From Sporolactobacillus nakayamae (GTDB taxonomy: Bacteria > Bacillota > Bacilli > Bacillales > Sporolactobacillaceae), in NCBI RefSeq assembly GCF_900113325.1, contig NZ_FOOY01000012.1, forward strand, positions 57,270 to 116,463: a stretch of 59,194 bases of DNA. Direction: 5' to 3'. A program made the position numbers and the translations under genes. The first letter of the stretch is position 1. Each line of letters begins with the position of its first letter. The notes under the pieces are model-generated. The model saw only the letters and a program-made list of their open reading frames with translations. It had not been told where the DNA came from and made no database searches. Below are positions 42,901-50,974 of the stretch, piece by piece.

Positions 42901-44494
42901 GGCGCAATTAATTTATGATTTGAAGTCAAGCAACCCTAAAGCGAGAATAAGTGTCAAACTCGTTGCTAAAGGCGGTGTCGGTACCATCGCAGCAGGTGTC
43001 GCCAAAGGAAAGGCTGACGTCATTTTAATCAGCGGTCATGATGGCGGCACAGGTGCCGCATCAAAAACGAGTATCAAACATGCCGGTCTTCCATGGGAGC
43101 TCGGGCTTGCCGAAGCGCATCAGACCTTGATGATGAACGGTCTGCGTGATCGTGTTCGACTTGAAACGGATGGAAAACTGATGAGCGGGCGCGATGTTCT
43201 TATTGCCGCATGTCTCGGTGCAGAAGAGTTCGGATTTGCTACTGCGCCGCTTGTTGTGCTCGGTTGTGTGATGATGCGTGCCTGTCATTTGGATTCTTGC
43301 CCAGTCGGCATTGCCACTCAGAATCCGGAACTGCGTAAAAACTTCATGGGCAAACCGGAGCATATCGTTAACTTTATGACATTCATTGCTCAAGATATTC
43401 GGGAGCATTTAGCCGCGCTCGGTTACCGTTCGCTCAATGAAGTGATCGGCCAGGCACATCTTCTAAGAATTAAAAAAGAAGTGCACAGTCACTGGAAAGC
43501 ACGTACATTGGATCTGTCCGACCTGCTCTATCAAGCGGAAAGCGATGTATCGAAACGCTATTTTTCGCGCGCTCAAGAGCACCATGTGGAACGCCGTTTT
43601 GATGAACGCAATTTGGTAGCTACCTGCTTGCCGACGATTGAAAATAAAAAGCCTGTGCACCTTGTTTACAAGCTTAAAAATTCTGATCGTACAGTAGGCT
43701 CAACACTCGGTTACTTTATTTCGCGTTCAACCAGCGGGAAAGGACTCCCTGAGGATACCATCACATTATCTTTTACGGGAAGCGCCGGACAAAGTTTCGC
43801 TTCGTTCATTCCAAAAGGTGTCACGATGATTTTGACCGGAGACGCTAATGATTATGTTGCTAAAGGTTTGTCCGGCGGCAAAGTAATCATCAAATCTGAA
43901 GAGCTTGTCGGCGTTGATTCAGATTCACAGGCAATGATGGGCAATGTCGCCCTTTTTGGAGCGACAAGCGGTGAAGTTTATGTGCGCGGTACTGCCGGCG
44001 GTCGTTTCTGCGTGCGAAATAGCGGAGCGAAAGCCGTTGTCGAAGGCGTTGGTGAAAATGCTTGTGAATATATGACCGGGGGGAGAGTGGTTGTCCTCGG
44101 ATCGGTAGGACGAAATTTTGCTGCCGGAATGTCCGGCGGTGTTGCCTATATATTGCCTGATGGAGAACCGGATCAGACCATTCACCGCATTAATAAAGAA
44201 CTGGTGAATATTGAACCGCTCACGGATAAACGAGAAAAAGATGAAGTGTTTGAATTGATAAAGAATCACTTGGATCATACCGGCAGTCCTAAGGCAGAGA
44301 ATGTGCTCATGAATTGGGAAGTTTCCGTTCAACAAATGATCAAGGTTATCCCGCGTGACTATGAAGCGATGCTTGAACAAATTGCGCGCTATGAAGCGCA
44401 AGGATTAAGCGGAGAAGAAGCGAAGGAACAAGCGTTTTATTTAAAAAAGCAAGGAAAATTAAGCGTTCGTAACTCCACGTATCTACCGGTTTGA
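39947..44494 (+). CDS. gltA: glutamate synthase large subunit
   Basis: A 1515-residue NADPH-GOGAT large subunit. Residues 1-22 form a propeptide; Cys23 in DACGIG becomes the N-terminal nucleophile of the glutaminase domain. A central domain follows, then the FMN/synthase domain with GGKSNSGEGGEDAERF (about 893-908). The 3Fe-4S cysteines are in CVMMRACHLDSCPVG (about 1107-1121), and a C-terminal GXGXG beta-helix domain ends the protein. It makes two glutamates from glutamine and 2-oxoglutarate. ATG 39947 follows GATGAGG. gltB is 55 bp on. Confidence 0.96.
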   Translation: MSKDQTRERTEGLYRPEFEHDACGIGMYADIKGRASNEIVRTALEMLARLDHRAGKAADGKTGDGAGILVQIPDRYFQEVCDFELPPVGHYGVGMFFMPQDRSSRLVAIGKIKACIAARNLRIYGERDVPIDENEISRLARSKAPYMYQMFIGTANQDAGSKLDSKLYLLRKAIEAKLKDEIYVASLSSQTLVYKGMLRAKEVSAFYTDLQDERFVSSLALVHSRYSTNTFPSWERAHPNRMIVHNGEINTIRGNMSWFTAKAKYLNGGKLPQIIDTEGSDSAIFDNVLEFLTYHGFSLPHAVMMMVPEPWEGDSELPDYLRKFYEFHSRTMEPWDGPMALGFCNGKQIGAVLDRNGLRPARYYITNDDKVIFSSEVGVTDLKAENIKQRCHLKPGQLLLIDTEKGRIVPSDELKKEICSSIDYADLLKKSVIGLHGDHGNGELLADHARLFKQKVFGYTYEDVTKAIQPMAEQGKEPTGAMGNDTPLAVLSNKSQLLFDYFKQWFSQVTNPPIDAIREARVMSKITWLGPQISLLEPTKHVTKQIRLKHPILDRKAFQDLSYQGLKTKTVDLNYPIEDGTYGLSKAVDQLILHVDELIHEDASLIILSDRNVDEKRLPIPSLLAVSALHHHLIKQGTRPQISLIVDSGEPRDSHQVAALLGYGADAIHPYLALNTVHALIKAGHVDLPEEKAEQNYIKALVAGIVKIMSKVGISSIQSYRGAQTFEALGLSGSLIDKYFAGTVSQIGGIGLEEIETETRLRHQKAADECRQGDMKPLDPGSTLQWRQGGEQHKIDPLIVHTLQQAARTNDYELYKEYKEMVDKAPFSTIRSLLTFEKDRKPVPLDEVEPVEAILKRFKTGAMSYGSISKETHEAMAIAMNRIGGKSNSGEGGEDAERFIHDTNGDWRRSAIKQVASARFGVTSYYLSEAEELQIKMAQGAKPGEGGQLPAGKVYPWIARTRHATTGVALISPPPHHDIYSIEDLAQLIYDLKSSNPKARISVKLVAKGGVGTIAAGVAKGKADVILISGHDGGTGAASKTSIKHAGLPWELGLAEAHQTLMMNGLRDRVRLETDGKLMSGRDVLIAACLGAEEFGFATAPLVVLGCVMMRACHLDSCPVGIATQNPELRKNFMGKPEHIVNFMTFIAQDIREHLAALGYRSLNEVIGQAHLLRIKKEVHSHWKARTLDLSDLLYQAESDVSKRYFSRAQEHHVERRFDERNLVATCLPTIENKKPVHLVYKLKNSDRTVGSTLGYFISRSTSGKGLPEDTITLSFTGSAGQSFASFIPKGVTMILTGDANDYVAKGLSGGKVIIKSEELVGVDSDSQAMMGNVALFGATSGEVYVRGTAGGRFCVRNSGAKAVVEGVGENACEYMTGGRVVVLGSVGRNFAAGMSGGVAYILPDGEPDQTIHRINKELVNIEPLTDKREKDEVFELIKNHLDHTGSPKAENVLMNWEVSVQQMIKVIPRDYEAMLEQIARYEAQGLSGEEAKEQAFYLKKQGKLSVRNSTYLPV

Positions 44495-44549
44495 GTTCAG
44501 GTCGCCTATTCATGAAGTGGATAAATTTTGAAAGGATGAAGTTGACACT

Positions 44550-46013
44550 ATGGGACAATTAATGGGTTTCATTAATATAGAGAAGCAATACCTAAAAGAA
44601 CGTAAACCGGTCGAACGTGTAAATGACTGGAATGAATATAAAATTCCTTTGGCTGAAAGTGAAGCGAAAGATCAAGCGGCACGCTGCATGGATTGCGGTA
44701 TTCCTTATTGCCAAATTGGCACAACGATTAATAGAGGAACAACCGGTTGCCCAATCCATAATTTGATTCCGGAATGGAATGATCTTGTTTATCACGGATT
44801 GTGGAAAGAGGCTTATGATCGATTAGCAAAGACAAATAATTTTCCTGAATTTACGTCAAAAGCCTGTCCTGCGCCATGTGAAGGTTCGTGTACAGCCGGG
44901 CTTGTGAATGATCCGGTATCAATCAAATCCATTGAACGAGCAATTATCGATCGCGCTTTTGAGGAAGGATGGGTCGTTCCTAAACCGCCGAAAAGGCGCA
45001 CTGGAAAAAAAGTTGCTGTGATCGGATCAGGACCGGCCGGGCTTGCAAGTGCAGATCAACTGAATAAAATTGGACATGAAGTGACTGTTTTCGAACGATC
45101 GGATCGACCCGGCGGTTTGCTTATGTATGGAATTCCAAGTATGAAGATTGAGAAAGATGTGGTAGATCGTCGCATTCGTTTACTTGAAGAAGAAGGCATT
45201 ATTTTTAAGACAAGTGTTGACGTCGGAAACACGATTAGCGTTCAGTCCCTGAAAGATGAGTTTGACGCAGTCATTCTCTGTACCGGAGCAGGCAAGCATC
45301 GAGAAGTAACGATAGAAGGCCGTGAGCTAAAGGGAATTTCTCCGGCGATGAAGTACCTGATCGCCAGCAACCGTAATCAGCTTTATGGAGAAGCCCTAGA
45401 ATCCGACTATGATGCAAAAGGAAAACGCGTGATCGTGATCGGCGGCGGTGATACCGGAGAAGACTGTGTCGCTACGGCAATTCGCCAAGGATGTAAAAGC
45501 GTTGTCCAATTTGGCAAGCACGGCAAGCTGCCTGCTCAACGCACGGAAAAGAATCCATGGCCGGAGCACCCAAATGTTTTCTCAGTTGATTATGCTTACG
45601 AAGAAGCAGAAGAGGTACTTGGCAAAGATCCACGGGAATATTACGTTGAAACCGAAAAATTTATCGGGAACACAGATGGACATGTCACAGAGCTGATCAC
45701 CGGATCCTTCAAAAAAGAACAAAGTGATGAGTCGGCAAAGAAAAACTGGAAGGCAGATCTTGTTTTAATCGCCATCGGATTTCAAGGAGCCGAAGATAGT
45801 GTGTTCGATGATTTTGAAGTGACTAGAGATCCATCGGGCCGTGTCATTGAAGCCGATACGTACAGTTATCAGACCAGCCAGGAGGGCGTTTTTGCTGCGG
45901 GCGATGCGCGTAGAGGTGCGAGCTTGATCGTCTGGGCAATTGAAGAAGGCCGCAAAGCGGCTGCAGCTGTCGATCTATATCTGGATAAAAAGTTGTCCCT
46001 GCTTCACCAATAA
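44550..46013 (+). CDS. gltB: glutamate synthase small subunit
   Basis: The 487-residue NADPH/FAD subunit passing electrons to GltA. N-terminal cysteine-rich segments (CMDCGIPYCQIG, about residues 47-58, and CPAPCEGSCTAG, about 106-117) bind 4Fe-4S clusters. The FAD motif is VIGSGPAGLASADQL (about 156-170), and the NADPH motif VIGGGDTGEDC (about 297-307). The C-terminal VFAAGDARRG closes the FAD site. Co-transcribed with gltA; a terminator follows. Confidence 0.96.
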   Translation: MGQLMGFINIEKQYLKERKPVERVNDWNEYKIPLAESEAKDQAARCMDCGIPYCQIGTTINRGTTGCPIHNLIPEWNDLVYHGLWKEAYDRLAKTNNFPEFTSKACPAPCEGSCTAGLVNDPVSIKSIERAIIDRAFEEGWVVPKPPKRRTGKKVAVIGSGPAGLASADQLNKIGHEVTVFERSDRPGGLLMYGIPSMKIEKDVVDRRIRLLEEEGIIFKTSVDVGNTISVQSLKDEFDAVILCTGAGKHREVTIEGRELKGISPAMKYLIASNRNQLYGEALESDYDAKGKRVIVIGGGDTGEDCVATAIRQGCKSVVQFGKHGKLPAQRTEKNPWPEHPNVFSVDYAYEEAEEVLGKDPREYYVETEKFIGNTDGHVTELITGSFKKEQSDESAKKNWKADLVLIAIGFQGAEDSVFDDFEVTRDPSGRVIEADTYSYQTSQEGVFAAGDARRGASLIVWAIEEGRKAAAAVDLYLDKKLSLLHQ

Positions 46014-46065
46014 TCAGCAGGGATTGAATCCATCATAATTATGATTATCGTTTCATAAAGAAACC

Positions 46066-46093
46066 TGAAAGCCGGCCAACGCCGGCTTTTTTT
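46066..46093 (+). terminator. terminator after gltAB
   Basis: Stem AAAGCCGGC (46068-46076) with GCCGGCTTT (46081-46089), 4-nt loop and T7 tract ending at 46093. Confidence 0.9.
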
Positions 46094-46119
46094 CAAGTTA
46101 AGAAAATATAGCGTTTTGC

Positions 46120-46345
46120 CTTGCTGGTACGACGATCAGGTCATAAGATTTGATTGGGGTGATCAGGTTAGCGCCCAATCTTAGAAATAAACGGAAAAAT
46201 TCCGCTTATCGAATCGAAAAACGTGAAAATGGAGGGTTTTTCTGTGCATAAGCGGAAAAATTACCCTTATGTACCTGTGAAACAAGCGCCAGGATGCATA
46301 TAACCGGAAAATCTCCGCTTATTTTACTCCGGCCGCGTTACTTAA
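46120..46345. repeat. palindromic intergenic repeat, long copy 3
   Basis: A long copy of the element at 25735-25960, with the left flank (GTACGACGATcAGGTCATAAGATT) shared with 16530-16554. Three modules of GGAA-AAA-TTCCGC type lie at about 46187-46210, 46247-46270 and 46300-46323, with the same spacers as copy 2 (for example GTGCATAAGCGGAAAAATTA). It is non-coding, between gltAB and ppx. Confidence 0.88.
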
Positions 46346-46366
46346 TTAAGGGATCAAAATGATTTA

Positions 46367-46432
46367 TTAGAAAACTTGGCTTCGCCAAGCCTCTGGCGAA
46401 GCGCTCTTTTGCTCGCTTTTTCTTAGGTGAAA
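46367..46432. repeat. TTAGAAAACTTGGCTTCGCC element, copy 2, with hairpin
   Basis: The first 20 bases match the element at 38834-38853 on the opposite strand. A perfect hairpin GCTTCGCC (46379-46386) with GGCGAAGC (46395-46402) follows, then T-rich sequence, so it could act as a weak plus-strand terminator. Confidence 0.5.
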
Positions 46433-46544
46433 TTTTTTGAAGAAGAACTGAAAACCTTCAATACGGTAAATGAGATTGATTTGATCTGACGTAAAGTTTT
46501 TGTAAATAATAGAAATGGCTTCTCATACACATTGAAATATGCCG

Positions 46545-46550
46545 TATAAT
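46545..46550 (+). promoter_or_regulatory. -10 box of the ppx-ppk operon
   Basis: A perfect TATAAT at 46545-46550, with a weak TTCTCA (46520-46525) 19 bp upstream. Transcription would start near 46557, upstream of GTG 46605 but downstream of the ATG at 46539, which supports the GTG start. Confidence 0.5.
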
Positions 46551-46604
46551 AAGAGTCAAGTGCTTGAAAAAGGAAAAAGAGATTATAGTTGTGGGGTGAG
46601 GACG

Positions 46605-48122
46605 GTGGCGAAACATAAACTGTTCGCATCAATCACGGTTGGGCTACAGACACTCGTGCTAAAAATTGCCGACCTGACGAAAATGTCGATCGTTGAGTAT
46701 GTTAAAGCAGATGTTTCAATTGGCGCGGATATCTATGACCATCAGATGATTGAATTTCAGACTGTTGATCAGGCATGCCGTCAGCTGGCTGGATTTGTGC
46801 AAATTATGAATGATTATGGGGTCACAAGTTACCGGGCGGTTGCTGCAAGTTCGGTTCAGGAGTCGAGAAATGCCGAATATATCAAAGAACAAATTCGGAT
46901 TAAGACAGGGCTTAACGTCGAGTGGCTAGCGAACGCTGAAGAACGTTTTCTGCATAACCAGGCTGTGGCTTATAACACGGATGCATTCAGCGATCTGATT
47001 CAGCGAGGAACCATGCTGATTGACATCGGTTCAGGAAGCATGCAGCTGACTGTTTATAACGACGGTCACTTTATTTTTTCACGAAATATTAAACTCGGCC
47101 CACTTCGCATTCGCGAATTATTAGGCGATTTAGAAAGCAAGACGAGCGACTTTGTAGAAATAATGGAAGATTATATTCGCAGCAAAATTGATGGTTATCA
47201 TCAATTCGCGCCTAAAGGAGTTACCATACAGAACTTTGTTCTTGTGGGAACGGATCTGCTTGCGTTTAAGCAGACTTTTATGGAGGGAAGCGGGGATACA
47301 ATCAGCCGGAAACGCTTTGCGGAATTATATCAGCACATCCTGACCATTCCGCCGCAGGTGCTGGCTAAGGAGTATACATTGCCCTATGATTCGGCATCGC
47401 AGCTGTTGCCTTCGGCGATGATGCTGAAGATGGCTCTTGAGATTACTGGCGCGGAGAGCATTATTTTGTCAGATGCTGATCTTGCTGATGGGGTAATCGT
47501 CCATGAACTCTTGCAACTGCATAGGGGAATTCTGAATCATTCATTTACAGACGATATTATTGTCGCGGCACGTAATATAGCCGCCCGCTACAATTGTGAT
47601 GCAGAACATATTCGCATTGTTGAAAATTTTGCGCTTCATTTATTTGATCGCCTGAAACGGTTGCATGGCCTTGACAAGCGGGACAGGCTTCTTCTGCAGC
47701 TCGCGGCGATCCTACAAGATACCGGAAGCTATATCGATATGAACGCGCATTATGTGCACTCTTATTACATCATTGAGTCATCAGAAATCATCGGTATATC
47801 GGAAAATGAACGTGACATCGTCGCAAATATCGCGCGCTATCACAGTGCGGAGACACCTTCAAGCAACTCGTCCGACTTTCAAAGACTTCCGGCGACAAGC
47901 AGACTGATTGCGGCAAAACTTGCAGCCATTCTCCGTATCGCCGACGCCCTTGACGACAGTCGACAGCAAAAGGTGGCGCGCATTGCCGTATCTCTAAAAA
48001 ATGATCAGGTTACAGTTACCGCCCGATCGGATGATGATCTTTCACTGGAGAAGCAGACGTTCAAAGATAAAGCGGCATATTTTGAAGAAGTATTTGGATT
48101 GAAACCGATTTTAAGAGGATAG
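46605..48122 (+). CDS. ppx: Ppx/GppA family exopolyphosphatase
   Basis: A 505-residue ASKHA phosphatase that shortens polyphosphate or cleaves pppGpp. The phosphate-2 loop GTMLIDIGSGSMQLTVY (about residues 138-154) is clear; the phosphate-1 region (about 10-25) is less canonical than in E. coli Ppx. A C-terminal HD-like domain (about 310-470, with HSYYIIESSEIIGIS and IARYHS) follows, as in full-length Ppx. GTG 46605 is preceded by GTGAGG. ppk begins 4 bp after its stop, so synthesis and breakdown of polyphosphate are encoded together. Confidence 0.9.
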   Translation: MAKHKLFASITVGLQTLVLKIADLTKMSIVEYVKADVSIGADIYDHQMIEFQTVDQACRQLAGFVQIMNDYGVTSYRAVAASSVQESRNAEYIKEQIRIKTGLNVEWLANAEERFLHNQAVAYNTDAFSDLIQRGTMLIDIGSGSMQLTVYNDGHFIFSRNIKLGPLRIRELLGDLESKTSDFVEIMEDYIRSKIDGYHQFAPKGVTIQNFVLVGTDLLAFKQTFMEGSGDTISRKRFAELYQHILTIPPQVLAKEYTLPYDSASQLLPSAMMLKMALEITGAESIILSDADLADGVIVHELLQLHRGILNHSFTDDIIVAARNIAARYNCDAEHIRIVENFALHLFDRLKRLHGLDKRDRLLLQLAAILQDTGSYIDMNAHYVHSYYIIESSEIIGISENERDIVANIARYHSAETPSSNSSDFQRLPATSRLIAAKLAAILRIADALDDSRQQKVARIAVSLKNDQVTVTARSDDDLSLEKQTFKDKAAYFEEVFGLKPILRG

Positions 48123-48126
48123 GTGG

Positions 48127-50277
48127 ATGGTCATGGAGAATTTTGATCGTGAGGAGTATTTCAGCAATCGCGAACTTAGTTGGCTGCTTTTTAATGAGCG
48201 GGTGCTTGAGGAAGCCAGAGATAAGGACAATCCGTTACTTGAGAGAGTGAAGTTTCTGTCAATCACGGCGAGCAATCTAGATGAATTCTTCATGGTTCGT
48301 GTCGCATCTCTGATTGACATGCTTAATGTCGGCTATGACAAACCGGACGCCTCCGGACTTAAAACGCAGCAGCAGTTGACAGCAATCAGTGAGGCAGCGC
48401 ATCAGATGGTTAGCCAGCAATATACAACTTATAATCGGATGTTAAAGAAGATGCTTAATGAAAAGAATTTTCATATTCTTGAAATTGGCGAGCTTTCGCA
48501 AAAACAGCTTGAATTTATTGATCATTATTTCAACCGTGAAGTATATCCTGTGCTGACACCGATGGCAGTGGATTCATCACGACCGTTTCCATTGATTCTG
48601 AATAAAAGTATCAATATTGCCGCGTTTATTCATAAAAAGGCCAGTACAACCGCTCATCGCGAATTTGTCACTGTTCAGGTCCCAAATGTATTGCCTCGCG
48701 TGGTTAAATTACCGGATCGAGAAGGACATACAAGCTTTATTTTACTTGAAACCATTATTCGGCGGCATCTCAATCAACTCTTTGTCGGCTATGAACTTGA
48801 TGAGGCGTCTTGTTACCGTGTCATGCGCGACATGGATCTTGAAGTCGATGAGGAAGATACGGAGGACTTGCTTAAAGAAATTGAAAAGCAGCTGAGGCTT
48901 CGTGAACGGGGCAATGTCATTCATCTTGATGTGGAGGCGGGAATCAGTGACCGCCTTGTCGCCAAATTGTTTGACAGGCTCTCTGTGAGCCCAGATAACG
49001 TTTATCGGGTCAATGGACCGATTGACTTAACCTTTTTATCGAAACTAACCGGACAAATTAAAGAGCCTGGTGATTTGGTCTATCCGCCGCACCGGCCGTT
49101 TGTCCACTATGAACTGCTTGAACAGTCCATTTTTCATGCGATGCGTTCCGGTGACATTTTTCTGCACCATCCTTATGAATCCTTCGATCCAGTGATTGAA
49201 CTGATCCGCCAGGCATCTAGAGATCATCAAGTGCTGGCCATAAAAATGACATTGTACCGAGTCTCAGGTAATTCGCCGATTATTCGGTACCTGGAAAAAG
49301 CGGCAGAGAACGGCAAACAGGTCACGGTGCTTGTTGAGCTTAAAGCGCGATTTGATGAAGAAAATAACATCAACTGGGCTCAGAAGCTGGAGAAGACCGG
49401 CTGCCATGTTATCTATGGCTTGGTGGGATTGAAGACACACTGTAAAATGGCTCTTGTCGTGCGCCGAGAAGAGGAAGGAATTAAACGTTACATGCATTTT
49501 GGAACAGGTAATTATAATGACATTACCGCTCATTTCTATACAGATATGGGGCTTCTTACGTGTAATGAGCAGATGGGTATCGATGCATCCAATGTGTTTA
49601 ATATGCTCTCTGGTTATTCGGAGCCTCCTTACTTTCACAAATTAGTTATGGCACCTTTATGGTTGCGTGGCAATCTGCTTGATTTGATCGAGAATGAAAT
49701 TAATAATGCCCGTGCAGGAAAACCTGCATTTATTCGTGCTAAGATGAACGCGCTCTCCGATGAATCCATTATCAAGGCTCTTTATCGGGCTTCTGCGGCA
49801 GGAGTAAACATTCAGCTCCTTGTCCGAGGGATTTGCTGTCTTCGGACGGGGATTCCCAGCGTTAGTGATCGAATCGAGGTCCATTCAATTGTCGGACGGT
49901 ATCTTGAACATAGTCGAATCTATTTGTTTGGGAATGGCGGGGAGACGTCGGTCTTTCTTGCAAGTGCAGATCTGATGCCGCGAAATCTGAACCGGCGGGT
50001 TGAACTGATGTTCCCGATCGAGGATGAAAAAATAAAGACGACAATCATCGATTTATTCGATCTGATGATGAAAGACAACGTGAAGACGCGTGTGCTTGGC
50101 AGTGACCATCGCTATGAAAAACCGGATCGTCGTGGTAAAATTCCCTTCAATGTTCAAGAACATTTGGCGAAGCTCGCGGAGCAGAGAACGATTCGTCGTG
50201 AGCATTCACTTCGCGAGAAACGGACGTTTACCCCAATTAAAGGACACAGTGAGGATTTACTGAATCCAGAGGAATAA
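48127..50277 (+). CDS. ppk: polyphosphate kinase 1
   Basis: A 716-residue PPK1, adding ATP gamma-phosphates to polyphosphate. The order is N domain with FSNRELSWLLFNERVL (about residues 11-26), head domain, then the two phospholipase-D-like catalytic lobes: KMALVVRREEEGIKRYMHFGTGNYN (about 440-464; the His before FGTGNYN is the likely phospho-acceptor) and YLEHSRIYLFGNGG (about 592-605). ATG 48127 or ATG 48133 lies behind GAGGATAGGTGG. It is the second gene of ppx-ppk. Confidence 0.96.
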   Translation: MVMENFDREEYFSNRELSWLLFNERVLEEARDKDNPLLERVKFLSITASNLDEFFMVRVASLIDMLNVGYDKPDASGLKTQQQLTAISEAAHQMVSQQYTTYNRMLKKMLNEKNFHILEIGELSQKQLEFIDHYFNREVYPVLTPMAVDSSRPFPLILNKSINIAAFIHKKASTTAHREFVTVQVPNVLPRVVKLPDREGHTSFILLETIIRRHLNQLFVGYELDEASCYRVMRDMDLEVDEEDTEDLLKEIEKQLRLRERGNVIHLDVEAGISDRLVAKLFDRLSVSPDNVYRVNGPIDLTFLSKLTGQIKEPGDLVYPPHRPFVHYELLEQSIFHAMRSGDIFLHHPYESFDPVIELIRQASRDHQVLAIKMTLYRVSGNSPIIRYLEKAAENGKQVTVLVELKARFDEENNINWAQKLEKTGCHVIYGLVGLKTHCKMALVVRREEEGIKRYMHFGTGNYNDITAHFYTDMGLLTCNEQMGIDASNVFNMLSGYSEPPYFHKLVMAPLWLRGNLLDLIENEINNARAGKPAFIRAKMNALSDESIIKALYRASAAGVNIQLLVRGICCLRTGIPSVSDRIEVHSIVGRYLEHSRIYLFGNGGETSVFLASADLMPRNLNRRVELMFPIEDEKIKTTIIDLFDLMMKDNVKTRVLGSDHRYEKPDRRGKIPFNVQEHLAKLAEQRTIRREHSLREKRTFTPIKGHSEDLLNPEE

Positions 50278-50590
50278 TCGTAGCCCCCCAAAAAAATTAT
50301 CGAAATAGCTGGAACGGCATTTTCCCTTTAACTCGCGATTTTTGTTGGCTGGGGGAGGGCGCGCGTTCTTTTTATGTATGTGACGTATTGAAACACATGG
50401 ATACATGCCTTATGATTAATGTTAGTTTCTATAAAAATAGAGGTTCGATCGTACATGAATACCACACTATGTGAAGGTTCATAACACTTGAACGCTACTA
50501 CATATTGTGGTATTGTATTTATCATAAAACAATATATAGTGTTTTAGTGGGGCTGTACATTTAAATGTATAGAAAAAGGAGGAGCGTCGA
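50278..50590 (+). promoter_or_regulatory. nrd operon control region with two NrdR-like boxes
   Basis: This 313-bp gap has two 16-bp dyads: TACTACATATTGTGGT (50496-50511) and AACAATATATAGTGTT (50528-50543). Their centres are 32 bp apart, three helical turns, as known for NrdR box pairs. A promoter TTGTAT (50513-50518), 16 bp, TATAGT (50535-50540) lies under the second box, so repression is expected. The left part (50283-50355) has C-rich and G-rich arms that may form the ppk terminator. Confidence 0.65.
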
Positions 50591-50974
50591 TTGCTCATTT
50601 TATATGAAACAATGACGGGCAATGTCAAGCGGTTTCTCGCGAAAACCGGACTTGTTCATGAACCGATCAGCAGCAGCGATCGGGTCCATGAGCCATATGT
50701 TCTCGTAACGAATACGATTGGGTTTGGCGACGCTCCGGAACAAGTGAAAAACTTTTTGAAAAAAAATGGACAGTATCTTGTCGCCGTTGCGGCGAGCGGC
50801 AACCGAAACTGGGGACAAAATTTCGCTCATGCGGCGGATGTTGTGTCCCAAATGTTTCATGTTCCTGTTTTATACAAGTTTGAACTTGGCGGAACGGGGG
50901 AAGACGTCGTTGAATTTCGAGAGAGGGTGAAGGCACTTGCCGAACGAAGCGATAAAGTCAAAATCCTACACTGA
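50591..50974 (+). CDS. nrdI: flavodoxin-like NrdI
   Basis: A 127-residue flavodoxin-like protein that reduces or oxidises the NrdF metal centre for radical formation. FMN-binding loops are visible: YETMTGNVKRF (about residues 5-15), TNTIGFGDAPEQV (about 40-52) and AASGNRNWGQNF (about 68-79). TTG 50591 stands 8 nt from AGGAGG. The gene overlaps nrdE by 38 bp. It is typical of class Ib ribonucleotide reductase operons. Confidence 0.94.
   Translation: MLILYETMTGNVKRFLAKTGLVHEPISSSDRVHEPYVLVTNTIGFGDAPEQVKNFLKKNGQYLVAVAASGNRNWGQNFAHAADVVSQMFHVPVLYKFELGGTGEDVVEFRERVKALAERSDKVKILH

Noticed and set aside
46539-46604. Upstream ATG start for Ppx
   Set aside because: It lies before the -10 TATAAT (46545-46550), so it would not be on the transcript; GTG 46605 fits better.
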